From assembly GCF_001411555.2 (NCBI RefSeq), contig NC_049904.1, positions 29,959,370 through 30,023,369 on the forward strand: DNA of 64,000 bases, in the 5' to 3' direction. The position numbers and the translations under genes are program-made. Shown here piece by piece: positions 37,476-49,290 of this stretch. Position 1 is the first letter of the stretch. Each line of letters opens with the position of its first letter. The DNA is from Juglans regia (Eukaryota > Streptophyta > Magnoliopsida > Fagales > Juglandaceae). The notes under the pieces are model-generated. The model saw only the letters and a program-made list of their open reading frames with translations, searched no databases and was not told where the DNA came from.

Positions 37476-40400
37476 TTAAGCCACACTTCCATGATCTGAG
37501 GCATCTTCGTAGTAATAAGGAGACAATTTGCCATCTTTCTTGGCCGTCTTGGAGTGGTTAACAGGACTCACTTCTCGCAACATTTTCACTACCCGTCTCA
37601 TGGATGGGCGATTGATAGGGAGAGGGCTGGTGCAGAGAAGGCCAATGTTAAGCACCTTGCACATGTCTTCCTTGTAACAAGGATCAACTTTGGGCTCAAG
37701 TACATGGTCCACGCCTTTCTGATCCAAAGTGGTGCACACCCACTTCACCAAATCCTTCTCCCCAAACTCTGGGTCAACCGGCAGTCTCCCTGTGACCAAC
37801 TCGAGCACAACCACGCCAAAGCTGTATATGTCGCTCTTCTCGTTCACTCTAAGCGTGTATGCATATTCTGGAATAATTTTAAGCAAAAGGGTCACTTTAA
37901 TTTGAGCTAAAAACAGTTGTTTCATACATGGAAACTATATTTTAGGTGCAAACAGATGCCCGAAATATAAATGCAACGACTTTAACTTGCAACCAGTGCA
38001 TAATTGAAATTTAGCAGTAAGAGGAAACGTGTGTGAATTATCATGTGCAGAAGTTAAGAACTCGCTAACCTGGTGCAATGTATCCACAGGACCCGGCAAT
38101 GACAGACATAGACTTAGGACCCTTTCCGCTAGAATCAACCACCTTAGCCAGTCCAAAATCTGCCACTCGTGCTCCAAAATCTCCATCCAACAAAATATTG
38201 TTCGACTTCACATCTCTATGGACTATTGGAGGAACACAATCGTGATGCAAATAAGAAAGCCCCTCAGCCGCATCCAAAGCAATCTTATACCTCGTTGGCC
38301 AATCCAACAACCCACCTTTACTGCTATGCAGCAAATCGCCCAAACTACCATTAGGCATGTACTCATAAACCAAAAGCTTGCAGTCCCTAGTCGTACAGCA
38401 ACACCATAGCTTAACGATGTTCTTGTGCCTAATCTTTCCCAAAGTCTCAACTTCTGCATCAAAAACATTATCCCGAAACTGACCTTTCTCAACATCGGCA
38501 CTCTCGGAATCTTTCTTCACCCCTCCTGCCCAAAGCTTCTTCACCGCAACAACCTCGCCATTCCTTAACACAACCTTGTAAACCTTCCCGGAAGATCCAC
38601 TGCCAATCACACTATCTTCATCAAGGCAATCCAAGATCTCATATTCACTAAAGCCCAGTTTATGAAACGACATCAACGTCCATTTCGACTTATCAATTAC
38701 TCTCTTTGCCTTCTCGAAGTTCCTGTACTTGAAGTAGAACCAAACCACGCCAACAATAAACACTAGCCCAGCAAGCACAAAAATAGTCCGGAGCAACCAA
38801 ACATAACCCATGCTCTTAGCTTCGCTTTTCCCCTCACACAAACCTTCCAAATCCCCACATAAACCAGGATTACCCACAAAGCTATTCATATACGCTTCTT
38901 TGGCAAAAAACGGCGGAAGCTCACCCGATAGACGATTGTATGACAAATTGAGCTGATTGAGCTTCAGATTCTGCAATCCAAGTGGGATGTTCCCCGAAAA
39001 TCTATTTCTTGAAAGATCAAGGTTATTAAGCAGAGACAAGCTCCCAATCTTCTCAGGTATCTTACCTGAAAACTTGTTATTCGCTAGATTCAGCTCGTTG
39101 AGCTTCTTCCAAGATTTAATTCCACTTGGAAGCTCACCAGAAAGCTCATTGTTGTGAAGATCAAGAATCCCAAGCTGCTCAAGGTTCTCCATACTCTCCG
39201 GCAGTGACCCGCTCAGACTGTTATCGCTACCAGAAAAATCAAACAGGTTTTCCAACCATCCGATCTCTTCAGGTATCGGACCCGAAAAATTATTCTTCGA
39301 CACGGTTAAAATGGAAAGATTTGCCGCTCCTGCAATTGTTTTCTCGATTCGACCCGAGAAAGAGTTTCCGGCGAGTTCGAGCAGATACACATGTGGGAGT
39401 CCCCAAAATCCAGCCGGGACTTCGCCCTTAAAGCGATTGAAACCCAAACGTACACGACTCAAACTCTGGCACTCGCCAAGACTCGCCGGGATTGGACCCG
39501 AAAATTGATTGTTTATCATCAAAAGCTCTTCCAGCGCTCCCTTTTCACACAAACTAGCCGGAAGTTCCCCGGAAAACTGGTTGTTCGAAACATCGAGCCA
39601 TTTTAGCGGCGAGTTTCTGCCAAGATTTTTGGGTAACTCGCCGATGAGTCCATTCCGGAACAGTCTGAGTTCGTATAAGCCCGTCGAGTTGGTAATACTC
39701 TCAGGCAAGCTTCCCACCAATCGGTTTTCGTAAAGATTGAGGCTTTCGAGAGGTAACCCACACAACTCGTCCGGAATCTTCCCTGACAACTCGTTCATCG
39801 ACGCGTCGAGCAGTCGCAATGCGGTCAAGTTAGACATCCCGGGAGGAAAGCCGCCGGACAAAGAGTTGTTGTAGAGCTCAATCTGAACCACGCTACTCAA
39901 CTCTGCGAGCGACCTCGGGATCGGACCGTCTAAAGCATTCAGCGCCAGGTCCAAGTCGGTGAGTTTCTTTAGTCGACCCAGTGAATCAGGAATCTCCCCC
40001 ACCAAGTTACAGTCCGTGAGCCACAGAACCTCGAGATTCGTCAAGTTCCCGAGTTCCGGCGGCATCCGACTAGGGAAAAAGGGGTTGTAAGAGAGGTTTA
40101 GCATTTTCAGGGTACTTATGTTTCCCAAGAATGCAGGAATGGTCCCGTCCAAGAGATTGTAAACGAGGGAGAGAACCTCCAGTTCTCGAAACTTCCCAAA
40201 GGTATCCGGTATACCTCCCGAGAAATTATTACCAGTTAAGTCCAGGTACCGGAGGTTGGGGAGGTCGGCTAGGGTGTGTGGGAGCGCACCGGTGAGGAGG
40301 TTCTGGGCGAGGTCGAGGTGCTGGAGACTTGTACAAGTGGAGACGTCGGGAGGGAGGGTGGAGTTCATGGAGTTGTTAAAGAAGGAAAGGAAAGTGAGTT

Positions 40401-40668
40401 TGGGGAGGCGGCAGAGGAGGGAAGGGAAAGGGCCGGCGAGGTTGGTGTTGGAGAGGTCGAGGGAGACGACGGAGTGAGAGTTGGGGTCGCAAGTAACGGC
40501 GGGCCAGTTGCATGGAGTGTCGTCGCGTTCGTTCCATGCAGAGAGGGCAGAGTCTGGGTCGTCGAGGGCGTGTTTTAGGCTTTGAAGGTAGACGCCCTCT
40601 TGGTTGAGAGAGACGATGAGAGGTGGAGTTGAAAGAAGGAAGAGGAGGAGGAGGAGGAGGTGCGGCAT
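37476..40668 (-). CDS. HSL1: Leucine-rich repeat receptor kinase HAESA-LIKE 1
   Basis: Two exons on the minus strand (40668-38070 and 37867-37476) with a 202-bp intron give 996 residues, the length I recall for Arabidopsis HSL1. A signal peptide (MPHLLLLLLFLL) leads into SLNQEG, the family's mature start. A Cys-capped N-terminal domain (CNWPAVTC) precedes about 20 LRRs and a second cap (NPGLCGDLEGLC). One membrane span (IFVLAGLVFIVGVVWFYF) is followed by a complete kinase: GSGSSGKVYK, VAVKKLW, HRDVKSNN, DFGLAK and GYIAPE, the last formed across the intron. The intron position in subdomain VIII is conserved in the HAESA family. HSL1 acts at the plasma membrane as a receptor for IDA- and CLE-type peptides, with SERK co-receptors, in abscission and stomatal/leaf development (family knowledge). 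All catalytic residues are present. HAESA itself fits less well in the LRR and tail sequence. Confidence 0.96.
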
Positions 40669-42224
40669 TGTTGTATTGATTCTGGAAAGAAATTGAGTGA
40701 ATTTTCACGAAGATAAACGGTGTGGTTTGGCGTGAATTTATGTGGGACAGAGAGACCGGGAAGGAGAGACATACATTTGAGTGCGTTAATGAAGACTGTA
40801 GGGGAGAGAGTTACAGGGGAGGGATACAGGAGAAAGGAGAAACATGGATGTGGGAAGTAATTTTAGGATGTGGGGAGCCGTGGTAATTCAAACATACTTG
40901 GCAATAATTTTGTTTTCCTTTTCGGGGAAACGACAATAATTTGCAGAAGAGAGATTTCAATATTTACAGCGCTAACAAAGAGAAGGGGGATGGAGGAGAT
41001 GATTGAATATGGAGCTAGATACTTTGTACTTTTAGAAGCCTAGCTTAGCTAGCTATATAAGTATGGCATTTGTCCTCTTGAGCAGGCCAAATAAATAAAT
41101 AAATAAATAAAAAGTAGTTGTTCAGAAGCTATTCGACAGAGCTTAGGACGACAGAGCTTAATTCAGAGATGCTACACTTCCTTAAGTAACTATACGTTAA
41201 ATGATTGATAGATTTTTTAAAAAAAATTTAATTTATCAAAGGTAATGATCTTCTTACAGTTTTTCTATTACCGATTTACTATTTAGTTTTTTTTTTCTTT
41301 TACCATTTGAATATAGATTAAAAAATCTCAAAACATGAATTTCTTGTATAATATTAAAAAAAATTAATTCAATCAACTAACATATAATCATATAATTTAA
41401 TTAAAAATAAATCTAATTTTATAAAAATTGACATTCTTTAACTTTTTGAGTTTTAAAAAACTCTAATAAAGAAATAGGTTCATTTATTACATTGGTTGAG
41501 TGAATTTATTTTTTTTTTAAATTATATAAAAAAAATTATTTTCTGATACTTATAATCAAATTAAAGAGCAAAAGCAAAAAAACAAATAACTACATAGTAA
41601 AATAATAATAAAAGAAGTATAAGAATATCATTATGATCATGTATCAAATATAATTTACAATAAATGCCGCAAAATAGCCTCTAGATAGATTTGGAGAGAT
41701 GTTCTCTTTTTTTTCAACGAACGGGGGAAAATAACTTGTTTTCCAAATTAAAAGAATAATTATAGTCTTACTATTCTTTTAGGATCATTTTATTAATTTT
41801 TTTAATTTTTTTAAATTTTACTAAATTATTAAAAAAATAACTATTAATGAAATTGTATATTTTTAAAAAAATTTATAATTAAAGATATTAAAATAAATAC
41901 TTAAAATAAATATAATAAAAATAATAAAATAATTATAAATCTATCATTACACAAATTAAAATTGGTACCAACTTAGAAACCAGCTGGACATTGTGAGACT
42001 GAAGTTGCGAAACATTGATGCGTACACGCGGCAGATCATAATAGATTCGTATAGGCTTTGGACTTGTCTCGTGTCCTCGATTAGATACTTCTAAAACCCG
42101 TGTACATGGCAGAGCAGTTCCTATTCCTAATCCACAATCCGATAAAATCGACGGCCGAGACAAATCCAACCGTATCGTGACCTGTACAAGCCAATGGGAA
42201 CCTGCGTGCTGATGTGGAACAATT
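40669..42224. other. HSL1 promoter and upstream intergenic DNA
   Basis: On the minus strand, CTTATATAGCTAGC at about 41049-41062 could be a TATA box, about 385 bases before the ATG; this is a weak call. An AAATA microsatellite lies at about 41090-41110. No other gene is seen. Confidence 0.4.
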
Positions 42225-42578
42225 CAGGCCCAATTTTAGATAATGAAATGAATTTTTTTTAAAATATTTTTTAAATATAATTTAAATACAAAATATTTTT
42301 AAATTTTTAATTTTTAAATTTTTCATTTAATCATTATTTATTTATTACAACTTTTACAAGTTTAAAAATAAATACAAAAATCAATACAACTTTTTCAAAA
42401 TTCAAAATAAAAATTATATTAAAAAATTATATTTCAACAATTTTTAAAATTTATAATATTCTTATTTAACTTTTTTTCTATCATTTCTTAAAACTTAATA
42501 ACAAATTTTCACTCAAACCATTTTAATATTATTCACAAAATTCTAAATCACTTAAAATATCCAAACGAGTCTTTAAAC
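42225..42578 (-). repeat. Long MITE-like repeat, same family as in GBP intron 7
   Basis: It ends with CACTTAAAATATCCAAACGAG and carries ATTATATTAAAAAATTATAT and TCACTCAAACCATTTTAATA, matching the 5845-6126 copy block by block. Confidence 0.55.
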
Positions 42579-43059
42579 GTCAGAATGTTCCTTTTTTATA
42601 TATAAATGATATAGCCAATAAAAGTAATTTTACATTTTTTACAAATTGAATTGTAGATTCAAAATCTTATAAAATTGATATTTAAATTTTAGAAAATTTC
42701 TAATAAATATTTTCTTGTTAAAAAACATATACAGTGTTTCCATGTGGATATTATTATTATTTATTTAAATTTTATCATTGTAAATCCTATTTATTCATGT
42801 GATGCAGTTTAAATTATTTTGTGTAAGCTGCTTAAATAACAATCACTTAAAATATATCGCATAACATTTGTGATTGGAAACAATAAAATCATAAAAGAAG
42901 AATACCAACTATATATATATATTCGAAAATGTTATTCAATAAAATGTTATAATCATTTGTTAATCATCTATTAACGTGACATCTAATAATCCTATAATAA
43001 CTCCATCAATATATAGAAGAATAATAAATAAATGCATACACCTATATATTATAGTACTT

Positions 43060-43232
43060 GAAAAAAAATATCTGCAGTCTTAAAGTGTACAAGTCTCGTA
43101 TATTTCCTTTAAAAAAAAATTGATAAATCTGAGATCCATGTGAAAAAACTATTTTTTTAAGGACGGATTTCATTTTTTTTTCACAAGGAGTGCGCAAGGC
43201 TTATACTATTGGGACTTTATCTAGCATTACTC
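43060..43232. repeat. 173-bp Mutator-like MITE, fourth copy
   Basis: The left end GAAAAAAAATATCTGCAGTC aligns without gaps to the left end of the 30655 copy. The right end CTAGCATTACTC matches GTAGCATTACTC. The flanks show no duplication, so it is old. Confidence 0.65.
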
Positions 43233-43522
43233 ATTTTGTATCTAACTTTACTAATTTTGTATTTAGCATTACTCATTTTAGTCACTTCATTGACCTAAAA
43301 AATGGTTGTGTTTTTAGGCCAAAAATCCCTACACTCAAATGGTATCGACAAAAAACTCGTCTGGGGTAACCTCTTCAGATTCTTGGAAGTTCTAAGAAAT
43401 TACTCTGTTTCGATAAACTTAAAAGGGAGGGAATTTAGATGGGGCAACCCCACCCATTTTTAAAGCAAATGTGTAATACTTTGTAAATAGATGAAAATCC
43501 ACATTCACACCTCTCTTGGAAT

Positions 43523-44006
43523 TAGGGTTCGCAATATGTGACACAACTCGTGAATACAACACGAAAACGATACGAAAATACTGGGTTTGAGTTTGATATA
43601 AATGAACTCGGGTCAATACGGATTTTTAATATTAGTTTTATTATAAATTAGAATTTGAAAAATGTTGATATTTTTTGTTAGTAAATAGTCTTATTATTAT
43701 TATTTAGATATTGTGACTACTAATAAATATAGACTTTATTTTTTATGTGAAATTATGTTAATCAGGTCAAATGAGTTATACTTGTTAGTTCAACCCCTTT
43801 ACATTAAACGGTTAATCGTGTCACATTAACATATTTTAATTAATTATTAAACAGATCAAAACGGGTGACATAACCCGTTATTTAAATATGTATGGTTAGA
43901 GTTTGATACGTTTGACACGTTTATCTTAACGAGTTTGGGTCGGGTTAACCTATTTAGTCAAGTGTCCATGACTTTACATGGTCTGCAAACACGAATTGCA
44001 ACCCTA
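43523..44006. mobile_element. 484-bp non-autonomous hAT element
   Basis: CTTGGAAT flanks it perfectly at 43515-43522 and 44007-44014, the 8-bp duplication typical of hAT. The ends TAGGGTTCGCAAT and ATTGCAACCCTA are terminal inverted repeats. Inside, GGGTTTGAGTT/ACGGGTGACATAACCCG-type blocks are typical of plant hAT MITEs. No transposase remains. Confidence 0.85.
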
Positions 44007-44014
44007 CTTGGAAT

Positions 44015-47000
44015 GTCTATTTTTATATACAGACAAAAATCACATTTCTAACGTTCTGTAATTACATAAATAATTTTATTTATATAAGCATTATACATAC
44101 CACTTTCACATCCCACCATGATGAATTGACATTATCCATTAACCTTTAAATTTTCTTTTAGGTAAAAAATGATGATCGAAAGTTTTTTGAAATGTCACAT
44201 TTACATAATGACATGTTGTATGTACCATTACTTATTTATATGTATAAATAAATATGCTTGCCGTTAGTGAATTTTGATAGATGGTGAATGGAGAGAGTTA
44301 ATTGCAAAAAATTGTAAACTCAATAAGTTAATTGCTACATGAGAAACCTAATCATCTATTTGCAAATTTTAGAAAATTCAAAGCCTAATTTCGAAATTAA
44401 CAAAAAAAAAAAATCAACGGACACAAAAATATTTCACAAATTGACGTGTCAACATGCCACTTGTCCCGTATTTTTCCTTTTCTTTCACTGGTACTGTACC
44501 ATGTCAAATGAGAAGCAGCTGCCGATCTTGTCAAGTTATGCGCACACAGTGGCGATATGATGAATTTTGCTAATGGACAGTGATAGTCGGCCACCCAGCG
44601 TTTACCGCTAGGTGTACCACTAGTGTAAATTTGTTTTAATCATTTTTTAAACATTTAAAAAAAATGCACAAATTTATTAATAATCACTTATTTAATCATT
44701 AAGTATAAATAAATTAAAAAATAAAATAAAATATATGAATGGTCAAAATGAGAGACAAAACCATGAAACAAGATAGCATTTTCCATTGTTAAATTCATAA
44801 GAAGAGAAAAACACACTAGCATCTTGCCAATTGTGAGTGACCAGGTGAGATCAAATCATCCAATTTCTTGAAAAATCTTGATTGGACAGTGTAAGTACCA
44901 CTTCATTGAGGAGAGCCTCCTTCCACAATGGCATGGCAAAATCCTTGAGCCTTAACCTCAGACGACATAGCTAGGGAACCCGGCCTCGCGCAAGGATTTC
45001 AAATGCAAATTAAAAGCGTTGTCTCGGGGTAAACAGCACATGCATAGCAACGTATATACCAACACCTTGAAAAAATAACAATAAAAATACCCGGCCATTT
45101 TTGCAACGATTCTTGTAGAGTTCAATTTTCAATACTTTGAAGTTTGAAAGCTTTTAAATTTCTTTTCGTTTTTCTAATTTGCATCCTCAGTTCTTCAAAA
45201 ATTTTTAAAAAAAATTGCATCCTCATTATTGCAGAACAGCATGCCAGTTTTTTTACACAAAATGAACAGTACTCTGTGAACACGTTCTAAATTAAACTGA
45301 CATGGAGAATATCAATTATCAATTTGACCGGCCATGCACTCAAGACTTGGTTTTTTTTTTCTTTTTTCCTCCTTACAAAAAGTAAATAACAGTCAGCATG
45401 ATCTCAGCTGATGTGAGCACTCAGAAAGTTATGATTGTGATCAGATCAAAGGGTCCATGATTATGAAGCGGCTTTAAGACGCAAAATTCATGATCTAGCT
45501 AGGAATTAAGATGATCAGAGGAACCTACTACACGCAGGATTTCATTAGGTTCGGACACTCAATGCATGGGTACTGCAAAATGATTAGATATTAATCACGT
45601 TGGAGGAGTACTTTTAGGGCATACGTTTTAATTTGTAATATAGAGCTTGCGCAAGTACTGTACGTAAGATACATAATGGCGATGGATGATCTATAATCTA
45701 TATTGATGGAAGACCACCAACTTTCCCACTAATCTGTGTGTATCTTTAAAGCCAAGTTTGTGATCAAATACCAGCTTGAATGGTATTCATTCCGGTCCAA
45801 ATATAATGATTTCTGAACATAATTAATGGATGGAAACGGCCATACACCCAACTCTTTTGTTTTTTAAGTCAGAGAATTCATGCGCGCTAGCTGCATGTTT
45901 GACGAGTTTCTGGGGGGAGTGGAGACAAGTTTTTTTTAAATCATGATGTACAATATAATAACGTTACCTTCCAATGTCATGTAAGCTGCATGTGTACGTA
46001 CGTGATTTATTATTATTTGGTCAGAAAATTAAATAAATTTAGATACTGATACATAATAATTAATAAAAGTGTCGGCCATGTACACCTCATTAACTCATTG
46101 AAAGTGAGGCTGCTGGCATTCCCATGCATATATGGCCGAGCCTCCTTAATTAATAGCTGTTGCATTTGATTTTGTTTCTACGTACTTAATATGCCAACTA
46201 ACAGATTTGACAGTACTTACTAGCTATCTACCATCATTTACTTCTGATGATGTCTGACTCGATTCAGATGCATGCATTAATTAGCACAAAAAAACATTAA
46301 TTCATTCCTAGATCTTTAATTCTCGATAAACTAATTCGCATATAGAAAGATGCCTTTTTAAAAAATAAAAATCATAAAAGAGATAAAAAAAAAAAATTAT
46401 AAATTGATGTAATTTTTTATTATTTATATGAGTTTAAGATTTTTTTTTTAACTGATCTGAACTCTTTTCAAAAATAATAAAAATAAAATATCTTGATTAT
46501 GTGCAGATTATAAACTATATTATACGGTCCATTAATAGAAAGAACAATTAATAGCAATACATAAAATTCGAACTCTTTATAACTAATTACATATATCCAC
46601 TTTATAACCAATAATATTTATTAAAATGCAATTAATTACCACTACTTTAAGGTACTGGTTGTACTTATAGGTGCCTGTCCGGATTAACCTATTTAATTCT
46701 GGACTTTTCATCGTTTCGATAAAGCTGGTCCATGCACACAGATACTGTACGTGTATTATTTAAAGGGCAGAGAAAACTAGCATCAATCGAATTAACGGTT
46801 CAGACGGGGTGGGTGTTTCAATTTAAGATGAAATTCAGTATTCACACATTATCACACGGCCCCAGTACTAGATCATCGAGTTTGTACATGAGGTATTCCC
46901 ACCCAAGTTCCAAGTCCAACCCAAGAAGATTTGAACTTTGAAGTCTTTAAACATCATTTAGACGACGTACGTCAGACGTGCGCATGCAGAGGGTCACCTG

Positions 47001-47037
47001 TGAGTAAGTATATATTAAGCGTGAAGAAGCAAGGCAC
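44015..47037. other. Gene-free AT-rich intergenic DNA
   Basis: I find no coding segment, RNA gene or element with clear ends. Short open frames lack domains and splice context. Confidence 0.45.
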
Positions 47038-47170
47038 CAGTTATTAAATTCAATCTCAATTTATTATTATAATTTTTTAAAATTTTAATATAAAATATAA
47101 TAAATAATTTTAATTTTTTTAATATTAAAATAACATTTTAATAATATTTTATTATTTCAATTCAATTCAA
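47038..47170 (-). repeat. Tourist-like MITE copy, shortened
   Basis: The reverse core AATATAAAATATAATAAATA and AATAATATTTTATTATTTCA are present. The ends are decayed. Confidence 0.5.
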
Positions 47171-48204
47171 TTTTACATACGCACGCTTATATTAATACCT
47201 AAAATCATGGACACCGACAACTTATAACTTGGGACGTGTTGATTTTCTCGAGCATGGCCGCATGGACTTTGCCACCAGCTTGTACATTAATAAGTGTCTG
47301 CCTATGACTGGGTACTGCTGCGATTTTGGAGGATGCAACGCGTGTGTACATTAATTGCGTGTAATTTATTTTGAGTTGGTTTTGGAAACAGTAGGTACGT
47401 ACACGACGATTGATATTAGTCAGTAATTCACCACAAAAGTCAAAAAGTTCTTTTACGACGTGCATGCATGGAAAACAAACAAGTAATTACGACTGAATTT
47501 CCGCGATTCCAAATCCAAATCAAATCAACCGTTGCCGTGTCTTGAATACATTGCATATTAACTGCATGGCTAGCTAGCTAGCCAGCCAGCTAGATGCCTG
47601 TTAACGTGATACATAAAATATTAAACAGTTATTTAATATTGAAAATGATAAAATGACATCTATATTATAATTTAATTACAACTGAGAGTGAAAAATTAAT
47701 AATTTTTATGTGATTTAAGGTACTAATTCGATGGTAATTTTGATTTAAAGTGAAAAATATTAGTTTTTTTAATGTGAAATGATGTTTGAATTGTTAATTA
47801 GTTATTATATAATTTATTTTATTTTATTTTTCTTAAAATAATTAAATTCTTCTATTCATAATCTATATATTATATATTTGATACGAAATTTATAAATAAA
47901 ATTTTTATTTCTAATAATATAGATGGTAGGATCTTATTTATAATAATATATCAAGAAAAGTACACGACAATCAATTAAAAGATTCTGAAATGTATAAATT
48001 CATAATAAAATGCCAGCAAACTTTTAAATCAGCAATTAAGGAAGCTATGTATAAAGTTAACTGATTTGCCATTCCGTTGCCTTCTTTTCTCCGAATATTG
48101 TTTTTGTATGGAAAAAAATTGAATTATTAGAATCATATCTTCGTCCGTGATAGATTTGATTTTGTTGCTACTTGCTATAAATATATATATATTTATATAT
48201 ATCT
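47171..48204. other. Intergenic stretch
   Basis: It includes a GCTAGCTAGC/CCAGCCAG simple repeat near 47565-47592. Nothing coding is seen. Confidence 0.4.
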
Positions 48205-49290
48205 TCTATAAAAAAAGTGCCTATCCGCGTATGAACAGTAATTTTTTATCCAAGTCTTGTTTTCCCATTTTGTCCTTCTTTGATATTGCTTTTTCTCCAA
48301 AATAAATTTCCCATTTTGACCCTCTTTATTCTAACTTTTCCCTTTTTATCCTTGTCATTGTATTTCTTCTATTCAAAAAATTACGTTTTTATCTTTTTAT
48401 TTTATTACTTAGAGCTTATCCTTTTTACACTCACTCATTCCCTTCAAATCGTTTAAAATTTTATTTTATAATTTTCTTAATACAAATTATGAAACAACTT
48501 ATTTGAACTAATCTATTTTTCTTATAATCAACTCTAATAAATGTAAATAATTTGGAATCATTTTTATAACGATCTTCTATTATTTTATTTAAATTTTATT
48601 TACTTATCTCATTCTCTTGGGGACAAGAGGAACATCCCAGCTATTTTATTATTATTATTATTATTATGACAATATGTGTTATTTTGTTTGTGGGGAATGG
48701 AATAAGTATTTCAAATTATATAATCTTTTTTTGAATGAATCATTCTACCTATTTTTTATACTTATCTTATTTTATTTCTATATTAACGTTGCAAATTGTC
48801 TAAATTCATTTCATACAGCAGCATTTGCGTTATTTGTAACACATGACAAATAAAACTTCTAATAAAGAATGGATCATTCAACTCACTGCTGACATGGATC
48901 AATGAAAACAACAACGGTACAAAAAATTTAACATTAATTGTTTCCATTCATGCCGTAGAAGAAACAACAACATAGCTAGCTCTTGAACGAATGCATCCTC
49001 CAAACTACACAACAGCCACTTTGATAGTCCTATAAAACATTTACATCCTATGCACAACTTTTAAGATAAAATCTATAATTTCACTTCCTATATGTTGCTT
49101 ATTTTGCTAAACTTATGTTCAGTGCTTATAATCTATTTTGAACTATTTGTCTTTTGTTTAGTACTCCATAAATAGAATGTAACTATTATATATGCATCTT
49201 CATACAATAATTACTTATTGCTTAAACATAATAGTATCACAATATTTTTTTCTTGACTAGAAAAACGTTCCTTGCACGTTGCACCATAAC
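48205..49290 (+). mobile_element. Helitron-like non-autonomous element (copy A)
   Basis: It begins TCTATAAAAAAAGTGCCTAT after a TA-rich tract and ends CGTTCCTTGCACGTTGCACC just before a long TA microsatellite. Both ends align with the inverted ends of the element at 58911-61191 (GCCTATC near the 5' end, GCACGTTG near the 3' end). There are no terminal inverted repeats or target duplications, as expected for Helitrons. The canonical CTRR terminus is not evident, so the class is provisional. Confidence 0.5.

Noticed and set aside
38029..40578. Several open frames on the plus strand across the receptor kinase gene
   Set aside because: They are antisense shadows of the HSL1 coding sequence and have no domain or splice context of their own.
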